Below are positions 1 through 9,616 of a stretch of 64,000 nt of DNA, in pieces. Source of the stretch: Stenotrophomonas koreensis (lineage in GTDB: Bacteria > Pseudomonadota > Gammaproteobacteria > Xanthomonadales > Xanthomonadaceae); NCBI RefSeq assembly GCF_001431525.1, contig NZ_LDJH01000008.1:62001-126000 (forward strand). The letters are read 5' to 3'. The notes under the pieces are model-generated. The model saw only the letters and a list, made by a program, of their open reading frames with translations. It did not search any database and had not been told where the DNA came from. A program made the translations under genes and the position numbers. How positions within the stretch are numbered: position 1 is the first letter of the stretch; every line of letters begins with the position of its first letter.

Positions 1-845
1 AGTTCGTCACGGCTGAAGATCTCCTGGTCACCATGCGACCAGCCCAGCCGCGCCAGGTAGTTGAGCAGCGCGTGCGGCAGGTAGCCGGCATCCTTGTACT
101 GCATCACGTCGGCCGCGCCGGTGCGCTTGGACAGCTTGGCGCCCTGCTCGTCCAGGATCATCGGCATGTGGCCGAAGGCCGGCACCTCAACGCCCAGTGC
201 CTTGTAGATGTTGATCTGGCGCGGGGTGTTGTTGATGTGGTCATCGCCACGGATGACCTGGTTGATGCCCATGTCCATGTCATCGACCACAACGGCGAAG
301 TTGTAGGTCGGGAAACCATCCGGGCGGAAGATGACCATGTCATCCAGTTCGCTGTTGGCGATCTCGATGCGGCCCTTGATCAGGTCATCGAACACGACCA
401 CGCCATCGAGCGGGTTCTTGAAGCGGATGACCCGGTTGGGGTCATCCTTCTTCGGCAGGTTCAGCTCACGCGCGGCGCCGTTGTAGCGCGGCTTTTCCTG
501 CTTGGCCATCGCGGCCTCGCGCATCGCGTCCAGTTCCTCGCGGGTCTCGTAGGCGTAATAGGCCTTGCCCTCGGCGACCAGCTGCTCGGCCACTTCCAGG
601 TAGCGGGCCACGCGGGCGGTCTGGTAGATCGGGCCTTCGTCGTAATTCAGGTCCAGCCAGTCCATCGCTTCCAGGATGGCGTCGATCGCGCCCTGGGTGC
701 TGCGTTCGCGGTCGGTGTCCTCGATGCGCAGCACGAACTGGCCACCGTGGTGGCGGGCCTGCAGCCAGCAATACAGCGCGGTGCGCGCACCACCAATGTG
801 CAGGTAGCCGGTGGGACTGGGAGCAAAACGGGTACGGACGGTCAT
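1..845 (-). CDS. gltX: Glutamyl-tRNA synthetase, 3' end cut by window edge
   Basis: Cytoplasmic class I aminoacyl-tRNA synthetase that charges tRNA-Glu with glutamate. About 281 N-terminal residues are present and the frame runs open off the left edge. The start ATG (843-845, read on minus) gives [19 protein letters not shown], with the class I HIGH-type motif as HIGG at residues 16-19. The second signature is KLSKR near residue 237. The Rossmann-fold segments between them match the bacterial family well. The next gene upstream on this strand starts more than 1.7 kb away and a GC hairpin lies between, so gltX is probably transcribed alone. No frameshift is seen. Confidence 0.97.
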   Translation of the reverse strand, partial: MTVRTRFAPSPTGYLHIGGARTALYCWLQARHHGGQFVLRIEDTDRERSTQGAIDAILEAMDWLDLNYDEGPIYQTARVARYLEVAEQLVAEGKAYYAYETREELDAMREAAMAKQEKPRYNGAARELNLPKKDDPNRVIRFKNPLDGVVVFDDLIKGRIEIANSELDDMVIFRPDGFPTYNFAVVVDDMDMGINQVIRGDDHINNTPRQINIYKALGVEVPAFGHMPMILDEQGAKLSKRTGAADVMQYKDAGYLPHALLNYLARLGWSHGDQEIFSRDE

Positions 846-946
846 GTCGAAGGCACTGGGAAACAGATATCCGGCGATTTTACCCCGGCCGGCAGCGGCT
901 TGCCTGACCTGTACGGCAGCGGCTGACGACCCGCCGGAAAGGCAAA

Positions 947-967
947 GGGCCGGTTGCCCGGCCCCCT
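947..967 (-). terminator. Possible terminator hairpin of the M28 peptidase gene
   Basis: The arms GGGCCGG and CCGGCCC are separated by a few bases, just past the stop of the M28 peptidase gene and upstream of gltX. There is no T-tract, so this is only a candidate transcription end. Confidence 0.3.
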
Positions 968-993
968 GCTGAAAGATCCCCTGCCCCGCAGGC

Positions 994-2616
994 TTACGGC
1001 GCCGGCTTCGGCTCCGGTTTGCGCGGCAGCTTCTCCTCACGCATCGCCGCATGCCAGGCAAAGCTGGCCATCACGGCGGCAGCCTGCTTGAGGTCTTCGG
1101 CCTCGATGTGGTCCCAGGTGTCCAGGTGGGTGTGGTGGACGTTGGAGAAATAGTCCAGCCGGTCCTGGATGAACTGGAAGCCCGGCAGGCCGACCCGGTC
1201 AAAGGCGATGTGGTCCGTTGAGCCGGTGTTGCGGGTGACCACGGTGGTGGCGCCGACATCGTTGAATGGCTTCAGCCACGCCTCGAAGATCGGCATCACC
1301 GCCAGGTTCTCCTGGGCATAGATGCCACGGAAGCGGCCCGAGCCGTTGTCCATGTTGAAGTAGGCCGACAGCCGGTCGTAATCACGCAGCTTGCGCAGCG
1401 GGCCGGTCGGCTCGCGCAGGCTGGCCGGCAGCGCCAGCTGGGCCGGATCGGTCGGTTCGGGGAAATGGGCGAAGTTGCGCGCCACATAATCCTGCGAGCC
1501 GATCAGCCCCTGCTCCTCGCCGCTCCACAGCGCCACGCGGATGGTGCGCCGGGGCTTGACCCCCAGTGCCTTGAGGATGCGCATGGCTTCCATCGCCACC
1601 GCCACCCCGGCACCGTTGTCGGCCGCGCCGGTACCGGTATGCCAGGAATCCATGTGCGCGCCGATCATCACGATCTCGCCGCCCTTGGCGCCACTGCCGG
1701 GAATCTCGGCCAGGGTGTTGTAGCCGGGCTGGTCACCCTCGTCGGTGAAGCGGGCATCCACGCGGATGCGCAGCTTGACCGTCTCGCCGGCCTGCAGCGC
1801 GCGCACCAGCGGGTTGAAATGCTCGGTGATCATGGTCAGCTCGGGGATGCCGGCCGACTCGCCAGCCTTGCGCGAACCGCCACCGGCCACACGGATGATG
1901 CCGTTGTCCCAGCTCGACAGCGAGATCGCGGCCAGCGCCCCTTCGGCAACGAAGAACTCATTGGTCTTGCGGGCCAGCTCCTGGCGCTCGTTGTATTCGC
2001 GCAGGCGCTTGTCGCGGTCGGCCGCGGCGGTGGCCGGAATGGTGAACTGCTGCAGCCCTTCCAGCGAGGTGGCGTCATGCCGGTGGCTGTCGGCCTCGGT
2101 ACCGCGCTTGTAGGCGCGCGCATCGCCCAGCAGCAGCACCTTGCCGGCCAGCTTGCCCTTGTACTTGTCCAGGTCAGCCAGTTTCTTGATTTCCACCTGG
2201 ACCAGCTCGCCTTCCACGCTGCCGTCGGTGCCCGGGGTCCAGGCCTTGGGCAGCGCATGCAGCGGCAGCACGCGGTCACCGAGCATCTCCACGCTGGCGT
2301 GGGTGAACTCCCAGCCACGGCCGAAGGCCGGGAAGGCGTCATCGTGCACGTTGCTCAGGCCCCACTCGTTGAACTTGCCGCGGCTCCAGGCATTGGCCGC
2401 GGCCATTTGCGGCGAGTTGGTCAGGCGCGGGCCGATGTTCTCGGTCAGGTGGGTCAGGTGATCCATCACCTGCGAGTTGTGGAAGGCCTCGGCACGGATG
2501 CGGGTAACCATCTCCAGATCCACCGGCTCCACGGCCGCAGGTGCAGCCAGGGCGACAGGCAGCGGGGCAGCAACAGTAATGGCCAAGGCCAACAGGCAAC
2601 GCTTGAGCACGCGCAC
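994..2616 (-). CDS. Secreted M28 family zinc metallopeptidase
   Basis: Probable exported aminopeptidase/carboxypeptidase of family M28, 540 residues. The first ~25 residues form a signal peptide (basic start, hydrophobic stretch, Ala-rich end). A PA-like insert lies around 130-290. The catalytic domain shows co-catalytic zinc ligands H321 and D323 (GAHMDSW), D333 (ADNGAG) and the E-E pair at 367-368 (WSGEEQG). A late His cluster ([11 protein letters not shown]) fits the remaining ligands. The start is GTG at 2616, chosen because a GGAG lies a few bases upstream and the frame opens into the signal peptide. It likely supplies amino acids from extracellular or periplasmic peptides; the substrate is unknown. 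Confidence 0.9.
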   Translation of the reverse strand: MRVLKRCLLALAITVAAPLPVALAAPAAVEPVDLEMVTRIRAEAFHNSQVMDHLTHLTENIGPRLTNSPQMAAANAWSRGKFNEWGLSNVHDDAFPAFGRGWEFTHASVEMLGDRVLPLHALPKAWTPGTDGSVEGELVQVEIKKLADLDKYKGKLAGKVLLLGDARAYKRGTEADSHRHDATSLEGLQQFTIPATAAADRDKRLREYNERQELARKTNEFFVAEGALAAISLSSWDNGIIRVAGGGSRKAGESAGIPELTMITEHFNPLVRALQAGETVKLRIRVDARFTDEGDQPGYNTLAEIPGSGAKGGEIVMIGAHMDSWHTGTGAADNGAGVAVAMEAMRILKALGVKPRRTIRVALWSGEEQGLIGSQDYVARNFAHFPEPTDPAQLALPASLREPTGPLRKLRDYDRLSAYFNMDNGSGRFRGIYAQENLAVMPIFEAWLKPFNDVGATTVVTRNTGSTDHIAFDRVGLPGFQFIQDRLDYFSNVHHTHLDTWDHIEAEDLKQAAAVMASFAWHAAMREEKLPRKPEPKPAP

Positions 2617-2706
2617 GACTCCATAAGGTCAACAGGATGACAGCTTAATGAAGCAGCGCGGCCGGCAAACGGGCCACAGGTCATGCCCCGGCGCGGGCGC
2701 GGGCTC

Positions 2707-3588
2707 TCAGCCTTCCAGCCTGGCCCGGCGCAGCGCTGGCGCCAGTTGCCCGGGCCAATCGCGGTCGTTGGCCACCTGGGCCTTGCCGCGGCTGGCGGCA
2801 AAGGCGGCAAAATCCAGCCAGGCAATGGCCCACAGCTGCTCGCCCGCAGTCTGCGCCAGCACACCATCGGCCGGGAAGCCCACATCCATCGGCGCAAACA
2901 CTGCCGCCTCGCCGGTGTTCACATCCAGCGCGGGGCTCCATGGCGCCAGCCCGGCGGTGACCGCCTGGGCCACAAACAACCGGTTTTCCAGCGCCCGCGC
3001 CAGGCAGCCGACCCGCACCCGCATTGCCCCGGCCGGGGTGTCGGTGCAGCTGGGCACCACCAGCAGCTGCGCCCCGGCTTCGGCCTGGGCACGCACCGGC
3101 AGCGGGAACTCGCTGTCATAACAGACCGCCACCGCCACCCGCACGCCATCGACCACAAACACCTTCAACGCATCACCCGGGTCGATCACCCCGGTGGCTT
3201 TTTCAAAACCGGTCAGCTGCAGCTTGTCCTGCCACAGCTGGCGGCCATCGGCGCAGAACCAGTCGCAGCGGTTGCGGTAGCGCCCGGGCTGGTGCTCCAG
3301 CAGGAAGCTGCCGGCAACAATGTCCATCCCCAGCTGTTGCGCCAGCCCGGAAAACAATGCCATCCAGGCCTGCCGGAAGGCCTGGATGCCGGCCAGCGAG
3401 GCCTTCAGATCGGCCGCTACCGGCTCGCCCAGGCTGGCAGCCAGCTCCAGCGACAGGTACTCCGGCAGCACCGCAATCCGTGCCCCCTGCTGCCTGGCCT
3501 GGCCCAACACCGTGGTGATGCGCCGGGCAAAATCAGCAAAGCTGGCCGGCGCGTGGACCGGGTACTTGGCAACGGCAATTTTCATCAT
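2707..3588 (-). CDS. Carbon-nitrogen hydrolase (nitrilase superfamily)
   Basis: Cytoplasmic 293-residue amidase of the nitrilase superfamily, hydrolysing a C-N amide bond; the exact substrate cannot be read from sequence. The catalytic triad is visible as E43 (LPEYLS), K123 (QDKLQLTG) and C157 (AVCYDSEFP), with the usual spacing. Its ATG overlaps the stop of the upstream acetyltransferase gene (ATGA), so the two are translationally coupled. The same GNAT-nitrilase pairing occurs in other proteobacteria, which suggests a shared role in modifying or deamidating a small amine. Confidence 0.9.
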   Translation of the reverse strand: MMKIAVAKYPVHAPASFADFARRITTVLGQARQQGARIAVLPEYLSLELAASLGEPVAADLKASLAGIQAFRQAWMALFSGLAQQLGMDIVAGSFLLEHQPGRYRNRCDWFCADGRQLWQDKLQLTGFEKATGVIDPGDALKVFVVDGVRVAVAVCYDSEFPLPVRAQAEAGAQLLVVPSCTDTPAGAMRVRVGCLARALENRLFVAQAVTAGLAPWSPALDVNTGEAAVFAPMDVGFPADGVLAQTAGEQLWAIAWLDFAAFAASRGKAQVANDRDWPGQLAPALRRARLEG

Positions 3589-4217
3589 GGCTCCGGGTGG
3601 CCGGCTCCCGGCAGTGGCCGGGTCCAGAAGGTCAGGCGGTGGTCAACGCTGGCGTGTCCGACCTCCTGCCACGCCAGCTGCATGACCAGTCCCGGTTGCC
3701 GGGTATAGCCCCGCCCGGCCCAGAACACGGCATGGTCGCGATGGCCCGGCGGGCGCCGCGGGTCATCGTCGGCACGTTCCACCGCGGCAAACGCGGTCAG
3801 GGCAAAGCCACCCAGCGCCTGCGCATGCCGCTCACGCGCATCGAAGAACGCATGGCCCAGGCCCTGGCCGCGCCAGGCCGGCAGCAGCACCGATTCGCCG
3901 AAGTAGAACACGCTGACCGGGTCGATGCCGGCAGCGGCGAACGGGGCGGCAAATCCCGGGCCGTCATCAACCAGCGGCAGCCCGGTCGAGGCGCCGACCA
4001 CCTCCCCGGCCGGCGTGCGCGCCAGCACGAACACACTACCCGGCGAGGCCGCGTAGGCGGCGAGGTAGTCACGCTCGTAGCCGGCATCGCCCTGGTACAG
4101 GTACGGCCACTGGGCAAAAACCGTCATCCGCAAGGCGGCCACGGCCTCCAGATGCGGCAGCACCTGCGCCCCGCGCAGTACTTCGATGGTCAAGGCAGTG
4201 GTGGTCATGGCCGGCAT
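3585..4217 (-). CDS. GNAT family N-acetyltransferase
   Basis: A 210-residue GNAT-fold acetyltransferase that would move an acetyl group from acetyl-CoA to an amine; acceptor unknown. The acetyl-CoA motif A is seen as LPAWRGQGLGHAFFDAR near residues 112-128. An RxxGHRDHAVFWAGRGY segment forms the late strand and helix. Two in-frame ATGs (4217 and 4208) compete and neither has a strong ribosome site. The stop overlaps the start of the nitrilase-family gene, so they form a two-gene operon. Confidence 0.85.
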   Translation of the reverse strand: MPAMTTTALTIEVLRGAQVLPHLEAVAALRMTVFAQWPYLYQGDAGYERDYLAAYAASPGSVFVLARTPAGEVVGASTGLPLVDDGPGFAAPFAAAGIDPVSVFYFGESVLLPAWRGQGLGHAFFDARERHAQALGGFALTAFAAVERADDDPRRPPGHRDHAVFWAGRGYTRQPGLVMQLAWQEVGHASVDHRLTFWTRPLPGAGHPEP

Positions 4218-4238
4218 TATCCCACCACCGCCCCGGGT

Positions 4239-4511
4239 TCAGTGCCGACGGCAGGCGTACAGCCGGCGGCCATCAGCCGACAGCCACCAGCACCATCCCG
4301 CCCACTGCCGGCACCAACGCCGGCCCTGCCACTGCCAGCCACCGGCCAGGTCCGCCGGCTGCGGCGACCACGGCCGGGCCAGCTGCAGGGACATACGACG
4401 GTCGTGCAATGGCCGTGGCCAGCGCCACCATCCAGCCAGGGCCATGTCTGCCGGCAACTGCCGGCGCAGGCGCTGCCACAGGCGCCCGGCAGGCATCAGC
4501 AGTTCACTCAT
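4239..4511 (-). CDS. Trp/Arg-rich small protein overlapping creD
   Basis: A 90-residue ORF whose ATG lies inside the last codons of creD (8-nt overlap, ATG just before the TGA), the arrangement expected of translational coupling. I do not recognise a family. About 12 of 90 residues are tryptophan, many in a repeated G-W-x-W or R-W-x pattern, with many arginines and no signal peptide or clear membrane helix. It could be a genuine small protein made with CreD, or a chance frame in GC-rich DNA. The gene-end overlap argues mildly for the former. Confidence 0.5.
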   Translation of the reverse strand: MSELLMPAGRLWQRLRRQLPADMALAGWWRWPRPLHDRRMSLQLARPWSPQPADLAGGWQWQGRRWCRQWAGWCWWLSADGRRLYACRRH

Positions 4512-5814
4512 GGCTGCGTCCGAGCTGACGCCAGTCCAGCCGGCGGGTCAGGCCCATCACCGCCGCCAGCACCGCAAACAGCAGCAGCGAACCCAGCAGC
4601 AAGGCGTTCTGCTCACTCACCAGCAACCCGTACAAGGCGGCATACAAGGCGGTGAGCATGGCGGCAAACCCCAGCGCGCGCGGCCAGCTGCGCAATACCC
4701 CGGACAGATACCAGGCCTGCAGCGCGATGCAGGCGGCACTGGCCACCAGATAGGCCAGCACGAACGGCAGCTGTTCGGACAGGCTGAGCAGCAGCAGGAA
4801 GAACATCACCAGCGCCAGGCCGACCAGCAGGTACTGCAGCGGATGCAGGTTCAGGCCCTTGACCAGGTCATAGATGCCGAAACCGACGAAGGTCAGCACG
4901 ATGAACAACACCCCGTATTTGGCCGCACGCAGGGCCTGGGTATACACATCGACCGGGTCGACCAGGCTGACCTGGATCTGCTCGCCGTGCATGCCCTGGC
5001 CCTGGGCGATGGCCTGCTGCAGCTGGTCCTGGGCCTTGGAAGCCAGCGAGGACACTGCCCAGCTGGCGCTGAAGCCGCCCTCACCGACCTCACGCCGGGC
5101 CGGCGCGAACGCCCCGCCGAAAGAAGGATGCGGCCAGCTCGATGCCAGCTGCACGCGGTTGTCGTCGGCTACCGGCAGCAGGGCCAGCGAACGGGTGCCA
5201 TCCAGCACCAGTTCCAGTTGCAATGCCGAGGCTGGCAGGCGGCCAGCGTCATCGGGCAGCAGCGGCACATGTACCCCGCCGATGCTGTCATGCAGGCCCT
5301 GGGTACCGGCCTGCAGCAGCACGCGGCGGCCATCCAGCTGCAGTACCGGCGTACCCACCAGCCCGCGCACATCGGCAATCCCCATCACCAGGTAGGGCTT
5401 GCCGTATACCCGCCCCGGTACGCCAGCAGGCTCGAACGCAGCAAAGCGTGCGGCCAGCTTGCCGCGCCAGGTGTACACCGGCACCTTGAACATGCCTACC
5501 CGCCGCTGCTCGGGCAGCAGACGGCCATCCACCTGCAGCAGCTGCGGCATCTGCAGTTCATGCCCGTGCACGGTGCGCATGCGCTGCACGCCCTGCTCAT
5601 CGACACGGAGCTGCTGCTCCGTCCACGGGATCACCCGCAGCGGGCCGGTCAACAGCTGCTCGCCCGCACGGCTGGCCGCCACCCTGGCCACGGCCTGGTC
5701 ACGGAACTGGGCCCGCTCACTGACCAGTGAGCGCACCAGCAGCAAGGCCACCATCAACACAACCACCACCACGCCAGCGACCGCAATGCGGCCGAACAAT
5801 CGCAAACTTTCCAT
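4504..5814 (-). CDS. creD: Inner membrane protein CreD
   Basis: A 436-residue member of the CreD/CetA family. An N-terminal helix (about 10-28) precedes a large periplasmic domain (about 30-290), then a cluster of about six membrane helices fills the last 140 residues. In enterics and Pseudomonas/Stenotrophomonas, creD is the main target of the CreBC two-component system and is linked to envelope integrity and beta-lactam response. Here it follows creB-creC on the same strand, with its own 91-bp upstream gap containing a near-perfect CreB-binding tag (5884-5899). It should therefore be CreB-controlled separately from the regulators. Confidence 0.92.
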   Translation of the reverse strand: MESLRLFGRIAVAGVVVVVLMVALLLVRSLVSERAQFRDQAVARVAASRAGEQLLTGPLRVIPWTEQQLRVDEQGVQRMRTVHGHELQMPQLLQVDGRLLPEQRRVGMFKVPVYTWRGKLAARFAAFEPAGVPGRVYGKPYLVMGIADVRGLVGTPVLQLDGRRVLLQAGTQGLHDSIGGVHVPLLPDDAGRLPASALQLELVLDGTRSLALLPVADDNRVQLASSWPHPSFGGAFAPARREVGEGGFSASWAVSSLASKAQDQLQQAIAQGQGMHGEQIQVSLVDPVDVYTQALRAAKYGVLFIVLTFVGFGIYDLVKGLNLHPLQYLLVGLALVMFFLLLLSLSEQLPFVLAYLVASAACIALQAWYLSGVLRSWPRALGFAAMLTALYAALYGLLVSEQNALLLGSLLLFAVLAAVMGLTRRLDWRQLGRSHE

Positions 5815-5883
5815 CGCCTGTGCTCTCCATCGTCCGGGAGCGCACAGCCTGCGCCAGCGTGGTGTGGGCAGATCGAAGCGAAT

Positions 5884-5899
5884 TTGAAGTCAGGGTGAA
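5884..5899 (-). promoter_or_regulatory. cre tag: predicted CreB-binding direct repeat upstream of creD
   Basis: Read on the minus strand this is TTCAC-CCTGAC-TTCAA. The established CreB tag is TTCAC, six bases, TTCAC, so nine of ten conserved positions match. It lies about 70 bp before the creD ATG, the distance expected of an activator site. Confidence 0.7.
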
Positions 5900-5905
5900 G
5901 CCGGC

Positions 5906-7339
5906 TCAGCCAGCCGGCAGCCAGATCCCGGCGCAGGCCCCGCCTGTGGGCAGGTTGTCCAGCGCCACCCGGCCGGCATGCAGGCGGGCGACCTCGGCCA
6001 CCAGGTTCAGGCCCAGGCCGGAACTGCGTTGGCCGGTCGCCGGCCGTGCCAGCGAGTAGAACCGCTCGAACACCCGCGCCCGGGCGTAATCGGGAACCCC
6101 CGGGCCATCATCGGTGACCCACAGCCAGTAACCGCCATCGGCCGCCTCCACCGCCACCTGGACCGGCCCGTCAGCGGCAAAGTCCAGCGCGTTGTCAAGC
6201 AGGTTGCTCAGCGCCTGGCGCAGGAAAAACCCATCGCCCTGCACGATCGCGGCTGCCGGCAGCCGCAGCTGGAAGGCCAGGCCACGCTGGCGCGCCTTGG
6301 CTTCACTGGCCGCCACCTGCTGCCGCACCAGTTCGCCCAGGTCCACCGGCGTGCGCTCGGGCAGGCTGCGGTGCTGCTCCAGGGTGGCCAGGGCCAGCAG
6401 GCGGTCGATCATCTGCGCCAGGCGCGCCCCCTGCTCGCCGATGCTGGCGGCAAAGCGCGCCCGGTCAGCCTCCGGCATCGGGGCACCCAGCAATTCGGCG
6501 CTGGCATTGATCGCGGCCAGCGGGCTTTTCATTTCATGGGTCAGGGTCTGCACGTACTGCTCGACATAGGCCTTGCCATCGAGCTGCTCGCGCATCGTTG
6601 CCAGCGCACGGCCGAGCTGGCCGAGCTCATCGCGGCTGCGCTCGGGCTGGATCGCGCTCGCGCCGAGGGTCACCGCTTCGGCATAGCGCCGGAGCCGCCC
6701 TACCCGCCAGGCCAGCCAGGCCGAAAAGGCGCCGCCAATCAGCGTGCACAGCAGGGCCAGCCAGATGCCCTTGCGTACCACCGCCTGCCCGGCCGCAGTG
6801 ATGTAGGGATCAAAACTGGCATTGGGCTGGATCACGGTCAGCACCCCGAGCAGTTGCCCATCGCGGTCGCGGACAGGGGCGGCCACATGCATCGCACTGG
6901 GGCCCTGGGGATCATTGGCATCGACCGGACTGGAGCGCACCCCGTACTGGCCGCGCAGGGTCAGCAGCACATCATTCCAGCGCGAATGGTCCTGGCCCAG
7001 GTGGCGGCCACTGGAGTCATACACCACGATCCCGGCAGGGTCGACAATCCGTACTTCCAGCTCGATGGCATGTTTGGGAAAGCGCCAGATGGCCGCGTCC
7101 GGGTCGCGCTGCACCGCCCGCGCCACCGCGGCGGCGAATGGCCCGTTGCCGATCTGCCCGGCAGCCATGTCGGTGGCCGCCAGTTCGGCCAGCAGGTTGG
7201 CACTGTTGACCAGGTTGGCCTCCATCGCCTGGCGCACGCCCGGCTTGACCTCGGCCACCAGCACCTGGGCCACGAACAGGCCGGCCAGGCTGCCGACCAG
7301 GGCGAAGGCCAGCATCACCTTCAGGGCCAGACGTCGCAT
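5906..7339 (-). CDS. creC: Sensor histidine kinase CreC
   Basis: A 477-residue inner-membrane sensor kinase, partner of CreB. Membrane helices at about 8-28 and 192-212 flank a periplasmic sensor domain. Then come a HAMP-like linker, the phospho-acceptor motif LTHEMKSP with H268, and the N, G1 and G2 ATP-binding boxes (SNLLDNALDFA, DDGPGVP, SSGLGLNLV). The ATG follows the creB stop after 2-3 nt, so creBC is one operon. The signal is unknown; the family responds to carbon source/fermentation state or, in non-enterics, to cell-wall stress. Confidence 0.92.
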   Translation of the reverse strand: MRRLALKVMLAFALVGSLAGLFVAQVLVAEVKPGVRQAMEANLVNSANLLAELAATDMAAGQIGNGPFAAAVARAVQRDPDAAIWRFPKHAIELEVRIVDPAGIVVYDSSGRHLGQDHSRWNDVLLTLRGQYGVRSSPVDANDPQGPSAMHVAAPVRDRDGQLLGVLTVIQPNASFDPYITAAGQAVVRKGIWLALLCTLIGGAFSAWLAWRVGRLRRYAEAVTLGASAIQPERSRDELGQLGRALATMREQLDGKAYVEQYVQTLTHEMKSPLAAINASAELLGAPMPEADRARFAASIGEQGARLAQMIDRLLALATLEQHRSLPERTPVDLGELVRQQVAASEAKARQRGLAFQLRLPAAAIVQGDGFFLRQALSNLLDNALDFAADGPVQVAVEAADGGYWLWVTDDGPGVPDYARARVFERFYSLARPATGQRSSGLGLNLVAEVARLHAGRVALDNLPTGGACAGIWLPAG

Positions 7340-7342
7340 CGC

Positions 7343-8032
7343 TCAGCCCTCCAGCGCGTAACCCAGCCCGCGGTGGGTACGGATCATCTGCTCATCGGCC
7401 CCGGCACTGCGCAGCTTGCCGCGCAGGGTCTTGATATGGGTATCCACGGTGCGGTCAGCACTGTCGCTGGCGGCATCCCAGATCCGGTCCATCAACTGCG
7501 CCCGGCTCAGGATCGCCCCGGGGCGCTGCGCCAGGGCCTGCAGCAGCAGATATTCATAGCGGGTCAGCTCCAGCAGCTGCCGGCCATGGCGCACCCGCCT
7601 GGCCTGGCGGTCGATCTGCAGCTGCCCGACGACCTGCCACTGCTGCATCTCGTCGGACTGCAGGGCCGGCCGGCGCAGGCGCGCCCGCACCCGCGCCACC
7701 AGCTCGCGGGGCGAGAAGGGTTTGCCCAGGTAGTCATCGCCGCCCAGCTCCAGGCCCAGCACCCGGTCCACCTCCTCGTTGCGGGCGGTCAGGAACAGCA
7801 CCGGGATCTGGCTGAAACGGCGCAGCTGCCGGCACACCTCCAGTCCACTGATGTCGGGCAGGCCGACATCGAGCACGACCAGATCGACCCCACCGGCCTG
7901 CAGCCGCGCCAGCGCCTGGCTGCCCAGGCCCAGATGTTCGACCTGCCAGCCCTCGGCCTGCAGCGCATAGACCACGGCAGCGGCAATGGCGGCCTCATCC
8001 TCGACCACGATGATGTGTGCTGGGGCATTCAT
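7343..8032 (-). CDS. creB: Response regulator CreB
   Basis: A 229-residue OmpR-type regulator. The receiver domain has phospho-acceptor D55 (VVLDVGLPD), acidic D12-class residues (VEDE) and K104 (GKPFSP). The winged-helix C-terminus ends with the usual RTVDTHIKTLRGKL and RTHRGLGYAL segments. I start it at the ATG at 8032, which gives the normal MNAPAHIIVVEDE receiver beginning; a longer frame upstream adds unrelated residues and would run into the divergent rlmJ promoter. It directly precedes creC and presumably activates creD through the tag at 5884-5899. Confidence 0.92.
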   Translation of the reverse strand: MNAPAHIIVVEDEAAIAAAVVYALQAEGWQVEHLGLGSQALARLQAGGVDLVVLDVGLPDISGLEVCRQLRRFSQIPVLFLTARNEEVDRVLGLELGGDDYLGKPFSPRELVARVRARLRRPALQSDEMQQWQVVGQLQIDRQARRVRHGRQLLELTRYEYLLLQALAQRPGAILSRAQLMDRIWDAASDSADRTVDTHIKTLRGKLRSAGADEQMIRTHRGLGYALEG

Positions 8033-8078
8033 GCCGGCAGCATAGCTGGCCCGGGCCACACCCCGTACACTTGCCGGC

Positions 8079-8936
8079 ATGAATTATCGCCACGCCTTCC
8101 ATGCCGGCAACCATGCCGATGTCCTCAAGCACGTCACCGTGCTCGCCCTGCTGGATCAGATGCAGCGCAAGGACAGCCCGTTCTTCGTGCTGGACACCCA
8201 CGGTGGCGCCGGCCGCTACCTGCTGCACAGCGAGGAAAGCCGCAAGACCGGCGAGGCAGCCGACGGCGTGCTCAAGCTGATGGATGCCCCGCGCCTGCCG
8301 GAAGCGGTGGAGCGTTACCTCAAGGCGGTACAGGCCGACAACCAGCCCGGCACGCTGCTGACCTATCCCGGCTCGCCGCTGCTGGCCAGCCGCTGCCTGC
8401 GTGCGCAGGACCGGATGGCGGTGTGCGAGCTCCAGCAGGAAGAGCTGGACACCCTCAAGTTCCTGTTCGCAGGTGATGCGCGCATCCAGGTGCGTGCCGG
8501 CGATGGCTATGCCGGCATGCGCGCGTTCCTGCCGCCCAAGGCCGATGGCAGCAAGATCGGTCGCGGCCTGGTCCTGATCGACCCGCCCTACGAAGACCAG
8601 CAGGCCGAGTACCCGCGCATCATCGAAGCGGTGCGCGACGGCCTGGCGCGTTGGCCGCAGGGCCTGTTCGCGATCTGGTACCCGATCAAGCAGCGACGCA
8701 CCCTGCAGCCGTTCTTCCGTGCCTGCCAGAAGCTGCCGGTCCGCTCGGCCCTGATCGCCGAACTGATGATCCACCCGGATGATTCGCCACTGCGGCTCAA
8801 TGGCAGCGGCATGCTGCTGCTCAACGCGCCCTGGCAGTTCGACCAGGTGCTGGCACCGGCCCTGGCCTCGTTGCGCGCACACCTGGGCCAGGCCGGCAGC
8901 AGCCACCGGCTGGAGTGGCTCAAGGCCCCGGAGTGA
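8079..8936 (+). CDS. rlmJ: 23S rRNA (adenine(2030)-N(6))-methyltransferase RlmJ
   Basis: A 285-residue SAM-dependent methyltransferase that modifies A2030 of 23S rRNA. The family N-terminus MNYRHAFHAGNHADVLKH is intact, the glycine-rich SAM loop is DTHGGAGRYLL (39-49), and the catalytic motif IV for N6-adenine methylation is DPPY (168-171). Length matches E. coli RlmJ closely. It is transcribed away from creB across a 46-bp gap, so the two promoters share a very short region. Confidence 0.95.
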   Translation: MNYRHAFHAGNHADVLKHVTVLALLDQMQRKDSPFFVLDTHGGAGRYLLHSEESRKTGEAADGVLKLMDAPRLPEAVERYLKAVQADNQPGTLLTYPGSPLLASRCLRAQDRMAVCELQQEELDTLKFLFAGDARIQVRAGDGYAGMRAFLPPKADGSKIGRGLVLIDPPYEDQQAEYPRIIEAVRDGLARWPQGLFAIWYPIKQRRTLQPFFRACQKLPVRSALIAELMIHPDDSPLRLNGSGMLLLNAPWQFDQVLAPALASLRAHLGQAGSSHRLEWLKAPE

Positions 8937-9023
8937 GCCGGCGGGCGGTGAATCGTGCATATTCACAATTCATCGCAACAGGCAATGCCAGAATCGCGCC
9001 AATCCACAGGAGCTGTCCGGACG

Positions 9024-9572
9024 ATGGCAACGCGCAACCGCATGCCGCCTTGGCATGATCACTTCAAGGCACCCAGCGGCCGCGAGCTGCTGATCCGCCC
9101 GATCCGTCCGGAAGACGCTGCGCCGCTGCAGGGCGCCTTCTCGCTGTTCGGGCCCGAGGAAGTGCGTGACCGCTTCCTGCAGGCGGTCAACGAGCTGTCC
9201 GACCAGACCGCCGAACGCCTGACCCATCCCAGCCCGAAGACCGAGATCTGCCTGGTCGCCGCCGAACCGGAAAACCCCGGCGAGGCCGTGGTCGGCGCCA
9301 TTGCCCGTGCCAGCATCATCCCCGGCACCCGCGAGGCCGAATACGCCATCCTGGTCAGCCGCTTCCTGGCCGGCCAGGGCCTGGGCCGGCAATTGATGCG
9401 CAAGCTGGTCAAGTGGGCCCGCGGCAAGTACCTGGACCGGCTCTACGGCTATGTCGCCGAGGACAACCTGCCGATGCTGCAGCTGGCCCAGTCACTGGGC
9501 TTTGAGCGGGTTGACAACCACCCGGACGCTGCCAACGGCCTGGTGCGCATGGTGCTGGAACTGGATACCTGA
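9024..9572 (+). CDS. GNAT family N-acetyltransferase
   Basis: A 182-residue single-domain acetyltransferase. The ELLIRPIRPEDAAPL beginning resembles the acetyltransferase domain found at the C-terminus of Pat/YfiQ-type protein acetyltransferases, but here it stands alone without the acyl-CoA-synthetase-like part. The acetyl-CoA loop is RFLAGQGLGRQLMRKL. The ATG at 9024 is preceded by AGGAGC at normal spacing; a longer in-frame start at 8955 lacks this. Acceptor unknown. It sits between rlmJ and mfd on the same strand. Confidence 0.85.
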   Translation: MATRNRMPPWHDHFKAPSGRELLIRPIRPEDAAPLQGAFSLFGPEEVRDRFLQAVNELSDQTAERLTHPSPKTEICLVAAEPENPGEAVVGAIARASIIPGTREAEYAILVSRFLAGQGLGRQLMRKLVKWARGKYLDRLYGYVAEDNLPMLQLAQSLGFERVDNHPDAANGLVRMVLELDT

Positions 9573-9616
9573 GCAGCGTGGGGCAGCTGCGGCCGGTCTG
9601 TTAATATCGGCCGGTC

